From NCBI GenBank assembly GCA_006176705.1, contig QRFJ01001906.1, positions 62,001 to 126,000 on the forward strand: a stretch of 64,000 bases of DNA, in the 5' to 3' direction. Source of the DNA: Cocos nucifera (Eukaryota > Streptophyta > Magnoliopsida > Arecales > Arecaceae). The notes under the pieces are model-generated. The model saw only the letters and a program-made list of their open reading frames with translations. It ran no database searches and had not been told where the DNA came from. Position numbers and translations under genes: made by a program. Shown here piece after piece: positions 34,001 through 46,455 of this stretch (the stretch's first letter is position 1; each line of letters opens with the position of its first letter).

Positions 34001-36370
34001 CTATTTTTTATATTTATATATAAATTATAAATAAATAAAATATTATTTTAGCATTTTCATCATAAATTTTTTGCATCTTCTAATGAACTCCTATATTATG
34101 ATGAAGTTTTTAGGACTATTTAAAATCGACAAAGAATGATTTATTATTTAGTCCTTAAATTTATTCATGATCAAATGATACATTATTATCAAGAATGATA
34201 ATATTTATCGAGTATAGGTCATTGTCAGCTATATGGATTGGTTGTCCTCTTAACCAAAAAGTATGGAGACACTGGTATGGCATACATGTAAGATGTAGAG
34301 ATACATTTATACTAAACATAACCAACTCTGAAGCTTTCTGCTGTCAAGATATTTATACTAAACATAACCAACTCTGAAGCTTTCTGCTATCAAGATTTGC
34401 TTTGAAGGGATATAGGTATAAGTGTTCCTCCGACTTGAGATCATAATGATGATTTTCTAGCAATTCACTGTGCTTTAGTACCAGACTACCTGAATTTCTA
34501 ATTTAGTGATTAAAGATTTTTAGACACTATCAAGTACTTGAGAAGTCAGTGTGTGAATCAAGATGTGATTGACCACTTCAGATTTTAGAAGTTGTATTGA
34601 ATTATGTTTTAATTTAGCAAAGCCTTGATCAGGATAGTCCTTGTGAGGAGTCATAGGACTGATTATATTGAGACACAATATGGATGTACTTTTTAAAGTT
34701 AGCAATTTAACTCTAAATCATTCTAAATACAGAGGTCAAAGGGATGAATTATGCGGTAATCATATTTGAGTAGGTTTTGAATATTACGATTGCGACTATT
34801 TGACTTATCCAGATGTTGGGTACCATTGCTAGATAGTCACATCAATTAGTATAGAAATTAGTTTCTGTGCTATCGACGTAGGTTCGAACCTATGGGGTCA
34901 TACATATTAGAGATTTCTATCTAATTTGATGGTTGAGGTAGAGTCCTACTGGACTAGAACTCTATCATCAAGAGTCTCACTAAACTGGGACTCTATAACC
35001 AAGAGTTCTACTACATTAAAACTCTGAGTTTTACTTATCTGAAACTTTATGATCGAGAGTTTTACTGGTCTAGGAGTTTGTAATTATGAGTTACACTCAT
35101 TTGGGTACTGAGGTCAAGAGTCCCACTGGTTTGGGATTCTTCGATCAAGAATTTCATATAGATGGAACTCTATTGCTTGGACACTCACTAGATTTGGACT
35201 CTATATTTTTGAGAATTTTAATTAGTGATTTGATTACTAATTAACTTAATTTAATTGAGTGATGAGTTTTGGATCAATTTCAATTGAACTGGATTCAATT
35301 GGGTTTGATCCAATTAGGTTATATGATGACCTAATCACCGAGGAGGTTTGTTTCTTGATTTGATCAGGGGTTGGGCTTAATTAATTTTGATTTGATTAGA
35401 ATTTATTAAGTTAATTTAATTTTAAATTAGTTGGATTTAATTTAGTCTAATTGGGTCTAGTCAAATTAGTTTGGATTGGGTCTTAGTTGGATAAGATTTT
35501 TAAGACTAGTTTGACTAGTCTTTCCTGCGCCACATCACACTTGTCTTGCACCCATATTTTATATGAGAATTCTGATTCTCGTAGTTTATCTCCATGCACA
35601 AGAGGGCACACGCCCAACATTCTCACACTGCAAGTGGATAAGCATTGGGTTGTTTTAATTTAAATTCAAATAGAGTTTGAATTTGAATGAGCAACGAACC
35701 CTATCCCTATTCCCATCCCTCCACACGCTCTGGACTCGGTTTGGTGCAAATAAAAGTTTTTCCATGGGGTGTGTGCACATCCAGAGAGTGTGAGAGAGTC
35801 CTTTATGCATGAGCCATCTGGTGTGTGAGAAAAGCCAAAAAATTTCTGAGAGAAAAAAAAGTTTGAGAGAGGTGTAGGGTTCTAGGTGAGTGCTGCCCTA
35901 GGATTTCAGCCTATGATTCGGGAAGAGATTTTATGAGTTATGAGTGTCATAAATTCACAAAATTTTTAGGAGAGCTTCCTCATCCTCTCTAATTCATTTG
36001 CTGATTTTTTGGAGGATCCAAAAAATCAATAAAGGGAGATCAAATCAGTTCGATCTACGTCAGCCATCAAGAGTTCTAGCATCGAGCTAGCACTTGGAAG
36101 GAGCCGATCGAGACTAGAAAAATCATGTGGATGATCTATAGAGGCTAAACATGTGTGTAGCTGCGTCCTGATAAGAGAACCTCCCTGATAGTATATCGAT
36201 TGTAGTGATCGACTATCCGTGCAAAGGTATTGTATTCTGAACACAAGTGGTGGTAAATATGATTTACTACCTACATTTTTTATTTTTGAATTTTTTTATT
36301 CATACATATATCTCACATTATGATCCTAGAAGTAGGGTTTTATTGATTAGGTCACTAACTTATAAAATTA
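34000..36370 (+). mobile_element. Diverged LTR remnant related to the previous one
   Basis: It shows the same succession of landmarks as the other long LTRs ('tatggagacact' near 34262, a 'ccaactctgaagc' block, then 'gcacaagagggcacacgccc' near 35597). Divergence is greater and no termini could be fixed. It includes a 46-bp tandem duplication. Confidence 0.4.
34305..34396. repeat. 46-bp tandem duplication
   Basis: 34305-34350 and 34351-34396 differ at a single base ('ctgtcaagat' versus 'ctatcaagat'). Confidence 0.9.
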
Positions 36371-37381
36371 ATTAGGTTAATTTTTAAATTCTACTGCATG
36401 TTTTTTGGAAAAAAGTTTTTGAAATTAAAGCTATAAACCCTACTAGTTTTCTTTCATCAATTGTTTACTCATAAATAGGTGGTATTTTGAATACCATAAT
36501 TTTTGCATTTTAGTTTCAAATGTAAGAAATCAAATTTGAGAACACTTCAATTTTGATTGGATTAGTATAAATTTTTAAAAAATTTTGCTGCTTAAATCTG
36601 ATCCGATCATACCAATCCATTAGAACCTTCAATATCTTGCTTGTTTAATACAAGTCTTGGATCCTATGACATATAATATCCAATCTATGCATTCTAGCAA
36701 TAGAAATTGCAAACATTAGTACTGTGACATATGTAATAGAATCCAGCACCATGTGTAATACACCCTATGACATGATCTTGTGCAAGTAACATTCAAGTCC
36801 CAAACCTTGCAAACATTAAGGATTTTATACATTTTAGAAATTAGTTGCTTAAGAACAAATATTAAAGATTTCATACATTAATAAAAGTAGTTTCCATACA
36901 TAAAGATGAGCTCCAAGGAAAAAAGAACCATATATCCATACCAAGTGTCAACCACTAACAATATATCCATACAAAGTATCTACCACTAACCATATATCCA
37001 CCAATTGACATGCATCCACACAACCACGAAGTTCTCCAAGGGAACAATACATCCAAAATATGGGCTATTGATCAACAAATACAACCATTATGTGCTTCAA
37101 GGCAACTAAAAATCCAAAATTTTGAAATAAACATCAATTGAAACATCCACTTGTTTCAAAAAATCCAAAATAGAAGACAGCATCAAAGTGCTTCCATTGA
37201 GTAACAATTGAAGTACCAGAAAAGGTTGTTTTAGTCAACAAAAAGTTCATAGGACTAGAATATAATGCTTTCAAAATAAAGGCCTCATCCTCTCCACTCG
37301 ATAGATTCCTCTAACCACTCTGTTAGCTTGGCCTTCCCCAATTCTTGCCTCCTAAGGGCACATAAATAGCACTGCTAGTAG
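36371..37381. other. Intergenic DNA left of the gag-only element
   Basis: AT-rich with short local repeats such as 'atatatccataccaagtgtc' near 36930-37000. No gene seen. Confidence 0.4.
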
Positions 37382-37386
37382 GTGCA

Positions 37387-38925
37387 TGATAAGAGTGCAA
37401 TGTTGTCGTTAAGACACTGTGTTTATCAGTTTAATTAAAATTTTTAAAATAATTAAAAATAGATAAAAAGAAGAGAGTCGGATCGAATCCATAGGAAAGA
37501 CAGTGCTTTGATTTGAAATCTTTGATTTTAAGAAAAAAAAGAAAGAAAAAGAAATTTCAAAGTTGAAAAATAAATAAAAAATAAAAATTAAATAGTATAA
37601 AATAATAAATTTGGTATTAAGATCTACTAGTTAGATCTTAGCATTTACTTATAGTAAAATAAAAAGTAATAATTAAAGTATAGAAATTAAATTATAATAA
37701 AAATAAAAAGCTAAAATTAAAATACATAAAAATAAAATTTATATTAATTAAAATTTTAGAATTTAAATACATAAAATTTAAAAAGAAAAAAAGAAATTAA
37801 AATAGGCTGATCTCTGATATTGGATCGACATCGACAGAAAGATGGTGTAGAAGCCTATCTCTTCCTCTCTGCGTCAGTTACCTCGAAGCAGCTATTAATC
37901 ATCAAAATTGAAGAAATTCTGATGAAAATTGGATTAAAAAGAGTCATGGACAAATTCTATTGCTTTGAGTAAAATCTGGCCATTAGATGGGATCAAACGG
38001 TCCAAAAAATGCTAAAATTGGATATGTATAAGCTCAGATCAGGTCGGATTAAGTTCTAGTCGTTTAATTACATTAATCAGGAGGAAATTTGGCTATTGAT
38101 CAGAGTTCTAGGTATTTTAATCAAGTTGAGAGCTTCTTGAACCATCGAATTGCTGCCTAAAGCGCTATTCGAAGTCTGAAACTAAATCAAATAAGGAATA
38201 AACAGCAGCCATTGGATCATCTTTTGGGCTAAATCTGACCATTAGATCGAACACTGGATGGCTCCTAACTATTGGATTGCGCTATATGAGAGTTGGGAAA
38301 TCAAATCAAAGCTGGAAACCATCCTGATTGTTGGATATTCACCAGCAGCGACCACAGCTATTGGATCGCACATTACTGTGCTCATGGACCGCATAGATCG
38401 ACCGCACCATAGCCCATAGCCAATCACCTCTTATCTTTGCCACTTTAAATGATGAGAATACGCCATGAGCCACGACAGATTTTTTATAAACCCCTTAAGG
38501 ATCTAGGTCCACCATGTGGCAGGCTCCGATTGGCTGACCTCTGCTGAGTTATGGTTTATGCCTGGATCATGGATCGACTGATCGGCTTCTGTGGCTGAGT
38601 CGGCTTTGACAACTTAGCTTAGCTTGGTGGCTTGGCTTACGAAGTCGACCGAGCCATTTTTTATTTTATTTTATTTTTTTTTAAAAAATTTATATCTAGT
38701 CCATTTTAGCTTTGATTTGCTTTAAACTTATTTTATTGTAACCAAAAAAATAAGCTCTTTTCATTGATAATAATATTTTATTTTTTATTATTTTATTATT
38801 ATTTTTTAATTAATAAAAATATTAATTTCTTAAAAATATGTATAAATTTATTATTAATTTTTAAAAATAAATATAAATTAATTAATAAATTAATACTTTT
38901 ATTGATAAATTTATGGTACTTATCA
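37387..38925 (-). repeat. 3' LTR of gag-only element
   Basis: 1539 bp, TGATAAGAGTG...GGTACTTATCA. It is collinear with 43481-45153, which is longer mainly because of an extra block near 43995-44125. Confidence 0.88.
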
Positions 38926-40089
38926 CACTCTCCAACTTAAGCTTTGCTCGTCCTCGAGTAAAGAAAGAATTTAGTTTTAGATACCTTTTAACTTAAGAGT
39001 TTTGAATTTTATCTAAGCAATTTTTAAAATAGCCTTTGATATTCAGTAGAGCATAAGTAAGGTATGTTATTGGGGTATTAATATTTATCAATAAAAGAAT
39101 TAAGTAAAAAATATTAAATTTTTTTGAACTTTTTCTAAATCATCATACCTTTATCTTTGAATTGTCTAAACTTTCATATGGACAAGTGTATTGCTACTTC
39201 TATCCTTCATTTATTAATTTTTATTTTTATATTATCCATTTTTTGATGAGAATATCATTGCTTACTTAGACAACAGGATTTGGTTAGTCGATGGAAAATC
39301 AATAGTTTTTTTTAACATTGTACCACTATTGAGTGTCTTAACCCATCAAGCTTTCTATTTGATCCATGTAGCAAGTCTTGGACCAATGACTCTCAAATCA
39401 GTTGACTTTAGAGCATTAGGTATAGAATACCCCTCGAACTTACTAGCTCGAATCAAATAGGCTATGAGTTAAGACTAGCTTTATAACGAGCTTCTTCGTT
39501 CTTCCCACCTTTTGATGCGAAACTCATTACTTGCTTAGACAAAGAGGTCCGATTATTCAGTGAGAAGTACTTAAAAATTATTTTATTTTAATAATTTTTT
39601 TATATGAAGAAATATATAGTTATCCTACACAAGCCCATAAAAAGTAGATTTTTCTTTGATGCTAGTAGAAAAAAATAGAAATGCTCAAAGAAAAAACTTT
39701 TTATATTTTAGACTTAATCATTTATTGGGTTTTCTTAATACTTGATCCTTCAATATCTCACAAATTTTCTAATCTGTGCATCAAATTTTTTTTAAAAATA
39801 CTTAGTTCAATTCGATTCTTAAGCATAGTCGGGTGTCTAAATATTAAATACTAACTTCTTCGAGGACTTAAAATTTTTAAAATTTTTTATTATTCTCCTC
39901 CTCCAAACTTAATCGACATTGTCCTCAATGGAGAAGAAAAAATAAATGGTGTAATAAGAAATAGGAATGAATACACCTGACTCAATGCATATAGTTTTTG
40001 TAGTCCAGCATATGCCTTTAAAAATTTGGGCTCTCCCTCCTATTTTATTCAACATGTCCTAAAAAAAAAAGCTAAAAAGATAAATTAGA

Positions 40090-42150
40090 TAAAAGAACTA
40101 AATATTGGGTTGCCTTCCAACAAGCGCTAAGTTTACTGTCTTTAGTCAGACACAATGCAGCTTACTATCTTATGTCAAATATTGAATTGATAAATTTCAA
40201 TAATTTTAGATTGTCAATCTCAGAAAGTTGATTTATAATTTTATTATTAATATATTCATTATTAATTTTGGAAATATAGTTTATAACCCCATTCTCAGAC
40301 CCTTGTTTGTCAAGAATTTTTTCTATTTGTCCTTCTAGAATGCTCATGAATTGAGTTGTTGAATTAGGAGATAAATTTAATGCAATGGATACTGGAAGGA
40401 TGACTAAAGGCAGTTTTAATTTTGAAGATAAATTAATGTGATCTTGTTTAAATGATTCTATTGACACTTCATTACATGCCTCTTGATTTTTGTAAGAAGA
40501 ACCGACTTCTAGGGTTGAAGGGAATAGGACATTAGGTTTATAAGACTTTGGTAAATCATCCACTCTCTTCTTCCCTTTGTCAATCTCATTTAAACTGAAA
40601 CCATCATCAGTACTAGTTCTGGGCTTAGATTCTTCTATGTGGTTAGTCTTAGTACTAATCTATTTCTCTAAATTTTTATTTTGGCTATCATCAGTACTAG
40701 TGTCTCTCACCTGATCTTGGTATGGATCCATAAGAATCCTATAACTTTTAAGTTCAGAAATTATTTTGACATTCTCTAATTGGGAATTCTTAGGTGGGAC
40801 ATTAGATTGATAACTAAATTTAGGTTATTGGTGGATAATGGGTGGATTGTTTATAGGATTTGCAATTGGTAGGCTCGATAATTGACCTAGTTCTCTCCTC
40901 ATATTAGACTTAGCTAATTATTCTATTTATGCTTCTAGCCTGATGATAGATTATTATCGAGTCAAAATTAATCATTGAAGTTGGTTAAATCTATCATCAG
41001 TTAGATTGATCTATTGATAAGGTAGGTATGATGGTTGATTATAATGCAATGACTGAGTGGATTGACTAGGCTGACCACTATTATAGGCATAATTTTGATA
41101 TTAGGGCCTAACAGCTGGAATTTGGGTCTGAGCTTGAGTTTGTTAAGGTATCCAAGAAAAATTATGGTGGTTGCTCCAACTAGAGTTATATGAATTTAAA
41201 AATGGATCATTAACTGGCTTGGAGTAGCCTTGAGCAGTTTGGACTTATTCTTGGATAAAAGATGAAAACTGTGCAGCCATAGGACATTCGCTCATATGAT
41301 GGGTTGGGCTAGCATAAATTAAACAAATCTTTCGATAATTAGAAGGTGATGTGAATTATGCAGGAGATTGTTGACTTAGGATTAGGACTTGATCTAATTT
41401 TTGAGTAAGAAGGTCCAATTTATTTATCAAATTTGAATCAACCTTAGGACTAGATTCTAGATGTTTAAATTCATGGATTCTTGCCTAGGTTTGGTAGAAA
41501 GATAACGAAGCATGGTTAATTGAGTTTTTACTCAGGATTTCAAATAAGATATAGGCTTCGTCCTCACTCTTGTTCATGAATGCATCTCCACAGGATGCAT
41601 CTATCATCTGTCTGTATTATTCTCCTAAATCTTCATAGAAAGCTTGAACTATTTGCCACTTAGATAGACTATGGTGTAAACATTTTCTAATAAGTTTCTT
41701 AAGTCTCTCCCATGACTCATGAATTTGTTCCCCTGGAAGCTAAGCAAATCTAGTGATAGCTTGCCTCATAATATTGGTTCAGCCTATAGAAATTTTTTTT
41801 TAAAAAATTTACTTTACAATTCAGCCCAAGTTTTAATTGGTCTCCCAATTATGCCAAGCCAGTACTTGACTTTATCTTTTAATGAAAAAAAATAAAATTA
41901 GTCTAAGGGCATCATTAGTTAAATTTTGAATCCTCATCGTAGAGCAAATTTTTAAAAACTTATCTAGATGCTTATAAGGATCTTCGTTGATGCTTCCATA
42001 AAAAGATGGGAGCATCTGGATTGTGGTCGGCTTGATCTCATAGTGGGCAGTATGAATTTTAGGTAATTGAATATAAATCGATGGATTATAGATGGAAGAA
42101 ATAAAGTATTCCTTCATCTGCCTAGATGGTTCTTTAAAATTTTCAGCCAT
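40090..42150 (-). pseudogene. Degenerate Athila/Tat-type gag
   Basis: Minus-strand 42150-41872 reads 'MAENFKEPSRQMKEYFISS', then 'MLPSFYGSINEDPYKHLDKF' and 'LTNDALRLILFFF', the conserved start of plant Athila-like gag. Further along the minus strand, interrupted by stops, are segments consistent with the rest of gag, including a 'THHMSECPMA' knuckle-like piece near 41265-41300. Minus-strand 40563-40165 is open and encodes a hydrophilic peptide with no known domain. The block ends with the 'agcgcttgttggaaggcaac' motif (about 40107-40126) that commonly follows the coding region of these elements. Gag would form the virus-like particle. Confidence 0.7.
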
Positions 42151-43444
42151 TTGGTTGTTAGGTTTAATACGATTCAGCTTTTCAATTTTATAGTTGGGTT
42201 CAACTAGATCAGGTAAAGTGATTTTTTACAGTGCATGTCTTGGTGCAACCCTAATATATGGTTCAAAAATTTTTAAGATTTTTTAAATATTTTAATATTT
42301 TTAATTATTTTTAATTTTTATTATTTTATTTATTTAATTATTATTTTTAATTTAATATAATATAATTTGATTATTTTTTAAATATTTTTTAGTTAGTTTA
42401 ATTTAATTTAATTTTTAATTTAATTTAATTTAATTTTTATTTTATTTTATTTTATTTTTAGAGGAGAAAGGAGAAGAAAAAAAGAAGAGTTCTGAAGAAG
42501 AAGTCTTAAGAAGTTCTAGAACTAAGAAGAGAGAGGAGAATTGGTTTAATTAGGTTTGATGTTGGTTAGCAATCAAGTTGATCAATCAATCCTGTTTAAG
42601 GATTATCCTATATTTAGACAGCTCCTAACTGTCAAGATCACCTTCAAGCCCTCCAAGTGTAAGATCAGTCAATCAACTGGCCAGGTAAGTGTAAGATTGA
42701 TGGGAGTCCCCCTGTTGCTTGCCTTAGACATCAATTGTACTTAGACAGATAAGCTAATGGAATCAATTAAGTAACCACCTTTCTTCAAGCCCAGTCATCC
42801 CTGAACTACTTTCCTAGACATTAGTGAAATTGATTAATCTTAATTCGATCCAATTTTTAGGATTTCTTATCCTATTAAGCTCGAGTTCCTAGGGCTGATG
42901 TTTAATTAATTTTAAAATTAAGGACTTAGGTCAATGCAGGATGCTGGTTGGTTGTTTGTGGGCTAAGTAAGGATGATCAAATCTCCATTTTATCTTATTT
43001 AATTGGGTGTTGTTCTTAATTTGGTTTAATATAAATATGCATAAAAAATTTTCAAGCAAGCGGTTCTATGCAATTTAAACTAGATACATGCAACTAATTG
43101 AAGTTGAGATGCTCACCTTGTCTCCAGTGATCACAAAAAAAATAAACATAAAATTAATATGATGTATGCTCTAAGTAGTTAGGATTTCTAATCTTATCAT
43201 GAAGCTTTTAATTAAGTTTAAGTGGATATTTTTTAAATTAATTTAAAAATAAAAAAATAAAAAAAAGAAAGAGATCTAAGGTTAGGATTGATCTCACCAA
43301 ATAAGATTAGATGATTTGCTTTTCTTAATTTTTTCTTCTTTTATCTCTTTTTTTGCAAAATAAATAAAAAATTAGTAAGCAATATTTACAAAAAAATTAT
43401 TTATAATTAATTTACAAAAAAATTAAAAAAATTAATAAAAAATA

Positions 43445-43480
43445 GCATCTATTCCTTCTCTGGCAATGGTGCCAAAAATT
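43445..43480 (-). other. Primer-binding site of gag-only element
   Basis: The minus strand just inside the right LTR reads TTTGGCACCATTGCCAGAGA. It corresponds to the TGGCGCCGTTGCCGGGGA primer-binding site usual in Athila-like plant gypsy elements, with several substitutions. Confidence 0.75.
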
Positions 43481-45153
43481 TGATAAAAGCGTGATGTTAT
43501 CGTTAAGACACCGTATTTATTAGTTTAATCTGACTTCTTAAAATAATTAAAAATAAATAAAAAGTAGTGAGTCGAATCTATAGGGAAGGCAGTGCTTTGA
43601 TTTGAAATCTTTGATTTTGAGAAAAGAAAAAGAAAGAAAAAAAATTCAAAGTCGAAAAATAAATAAAGAGCAAAAATTAAATAGTATGAAATAATAAATT
43701 TGGTACTAAGATTTACTAGTTAGATCATATCATCTACTTACATTAAAATAAAAAGTAATAATTAAAATATAAAATTTAAATTATAATAAAAATAAAAAGC
43801 TAAAATTAAAGTGTATAAAAATAAAATTTATATTAATTAAAATTTTAGAATTTAAATACATAAAATTTAAAAAGAAAAAAAAAAAATAAAATAGACTGAT
43901 CTCTGATCTTGGATCGGCATCGATAGAAAGATGGTGTAGAAGCCCAACTCTTTCTCTCGGCATTAGTTGCCTCGAAGCAGCCATTAATCCAAAGTCTGGC
44001 TCTATCCTATACCAAAACTTCACCTTGACCGAAGATAATGAATTCTAGAGGCTTGGAGTGTTATTTATTGGTGTTGGAGGGTTAGAGGATTTGTTGCTGG
44101 GCAATGTGGGACTAAGGAGAAGTTTTAATCATCAAAATTGAAGAAATTTTGATGAAAATCAGATTAAAAAGAGTCATGGAAAAATTCTGTTGCTTTGAGT
44201 GAAATCTAGCCGTCAGATGGGATCAAACGGTCCAAAAAATGCCAAAATTGGATGTGTATAAGCTCAGATCAGGTCGGATTAAGTTTTGATCATTCGATCA
44301 TGTTAATTAGGAGGAAATCTGACCATTGATCGGAGTTTTGGGTATTTTAATCAAGTCGGGAGCTTCTTGGACTATCGGATTGCTGCCTGGAGTGCTGTCC
44401 GAAGTCTGAAACCAAATCAAACAAGAAATAAACAGCAGCCATTGGATCATCTTCTAGGCTAAATCTAGTCGTTAGATCGAACACTGGATGGCTCCTGACC
44501 ATCGGATTGCGCTCTATGAGAGCTAGGAAATCGAATCAAAGCTGGAAACCACCCTAGCCGTTGGATCTTCACCAGCAGCGACCACAGCCATTGGATTGTG
44601 TATTACTATGCTCATGGACTGCATAGACTGGCTGCATCACAGCTCGCAGCCAATCATCGCTTGTCTTTGCCACTTGAAATGATGAGAATATCTCATGAGC
44701 TGCGATAGATTTTTTATAAATCCCTTAAGGATCTAGGTCAACCATGTGGTAGGCTCCGATTGGCTGACCTCTGTTGAGCTAGCGGTTTATGCTTGGATTA
44801 TGAACCAGTTGATCGACTTCTACGGCTGAGTCGGCTTTGATGGCTTGCGGAGCCGATTGAGCCATTTTTCTTTTTTTATTTTAATTTTTTTCTTGAAAAA
44901 TTTATATCTAGTCCATTTTAGCTCCGATTTTTTTCAAACTTATTTCATTACGACTAAAAAAATGAGCTCTTTTAATTGATAATAATATTTTTATATTTTT
45001 ATATTTTTAATTTTTTAATTTTTTAATTATTTTTTAATTAATAAAAATATTAATTTCTCAAAAATTTGTATAAATTGATTATAAATTTTTTAAAATAAAT
45101 ATAAATTAATTGATAAATTAATATTTTTATTGATTAATTTATGGTACTTATCA
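43481..45153 (-). repeat. 5' LTR of gag-only element
   Basis: 1673 bp, TGATAAAAGCG...GGTACTTATCA. The segment around 43995-44125 is absent from the partner LTR, so one LTR gained an insertion or the other lost it after integration. Confidence 0.88.
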
Positions 45154-45379
45154 GTGCACTTGATTTGTGTTTCCTAATCCCACAAAACAAGCTTTTTGTT
45201 TGATGAAACAAGAGGATTTACCACTTGACCTTTTGTTTGTGTTTCTAGTAGGGGATTTTTTAGTTGATCCTAGCAAATTGTAACAAAACTCCATCATGGC
45301 TCAAGAAATTGTAATAGTTTCTAACTGTGAAGGTTTTCTTATAATCTTATTTCCATTCCATAGTATCTGGTTTATTAGC

Positions 45380-45860
45380 GAGCCTTATCGTGTTGAGAAT
45401 AGTCATGATTTGTTCATATGCTTTAGTTCCATTTCTATTTAGGGTGTCTAGGAAAAGATCCCAAACATTAGCTGTGTTTTGGAATTTAGCAACTAATATA
45501 TCAGGCTTTAGGGTTAAGAGAAACAGACCTTGGAAGGTTTCTTTGAGGGGCCCGTCACTTATCGAGTGGTCAGGAGAGACCTATTTTCTATCTTTGAGTT
45601 GAAAGAAGATACTATGGTTGAAAATAGGATTCACTTTTAAAGCACTCTTCCAGGTAGTTGTTGCATTCTTAATAGTTTTGGATATAATGCTAGCTCCTTA
45701 TGGATGATTTGTTAGTAAAAAGGAGATGGCTGGGCTTCGAGGATGAGGAAGAGGAGGTCATGGAAGAGGCGAAGGTCAATGGTATAAAGAGCTTGGAACC
45801 CTAGTAGAGGAAGGTGGTTTTAAAGTTCTTAAGCATTTAGGAGAGATCAAAGCGATAACC
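45380..45860 (-). pseudogene. Possible LINE ORF2 C-terminal remnant
   Basis: The minus-strand reading contains 'IFFQLKDRK' and 'SDGPLKETFQGLFLLTLKP', which loosely resembles the region after the RT domain in plant L1 LINEs (usually 'IGDG..TxFWxDxW...'). Stops interrupt it. The assignment is tentative. Confidence 0.3.
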
Positions 45861-45942
45861 TGGCCAATAAAGATTTGATGTTGTGGTAAGCATAGGGGCC
45901 AATGCTATTTCATTTACATGATGTCCTTATGGAAGGTGACCT

Positions 45943-46455
45943 TTAGGGGTTATTCTTTTATGGGTAAAATATTTATTTAGAAATCTATATTTTTTTAGAT
46001 AAATATTTTTTAGATAATATTTAGATAGAAAAATAATTTATCTATATTTTTTTATACATGGATAAGTTGCTCTGAAATCTGTTACCCATGTTCTTTTACA
46101 TTACTATTTTTCTGAGTAAGTTATTAAAATTTATTTATATTTTTCATAATGTCTCTTATGCTTTTCAAATTTGAAGAAAGTGGATGGGTAAGTTATTAAG
46201 AATTAAATAATAAAAATATTAAAAATGAGAATGTGATATTTTAGAAATAAAATTAAATGCCTACTTTACTGGCTCATGGGTAAATGATTTAGCCACCCCT
46301 TAGGTGGGTAAAATTTTTCTCTATTTCATGGATAAATGCTATCCATGGAAAAGTAATATTTTTATTATGAAAAATATACGAATATGAGTAAGTTGGTTAA
46401 TAAAAAAGTAGACCAATTTTTTTATGATATTTACTCATAAAAGAACGAGTCCTTA
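45943..46455. mobile_element. Tourist/PIF-Harbinger-like MITE
   Basis: 507 bp (45946-46452) flanked by TTA on both sides (45943-45945, 46453-46455). The left end 'ggggttattcttttatgggt' and the right end reading inward 'ggactcgttcttttatgagt' form imperfect inverted repeats that continue into 'aaatat'. The 3-bp TTA duplication and GG-start termini are typical of PIF/Harbinger-type MITEs. The interior is AT-rich and non-coding. Confidence 0.65.

Larger units (their letters stand above)
37382..45158 (-). mobile_element. Gag-only (pol-less) Ty3/gypsy element with TSD
   Basis: LTRs 37387-38925 and 43481-45153 share start (TGATAA) and end (TTATCA) and are collinear. GTGCA lies at 37382-37386 and 45154-45158, a clean 5-bp target-site duplication. 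On the minus strand a primer-binding site next to the right LTR and a purine tract ('gttggagagtg', about 38926-38936) next to the left LTR set the orientation. The 4.55-kb interior encodes a degenerate Athila/Tat-type gag and shows no protease, RT, RNase H or integrase motif. It therefore fits the non-autonomous terminal-repeat-with-gag class, which would rely on enzymes from another element. Confidence 0.82.
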
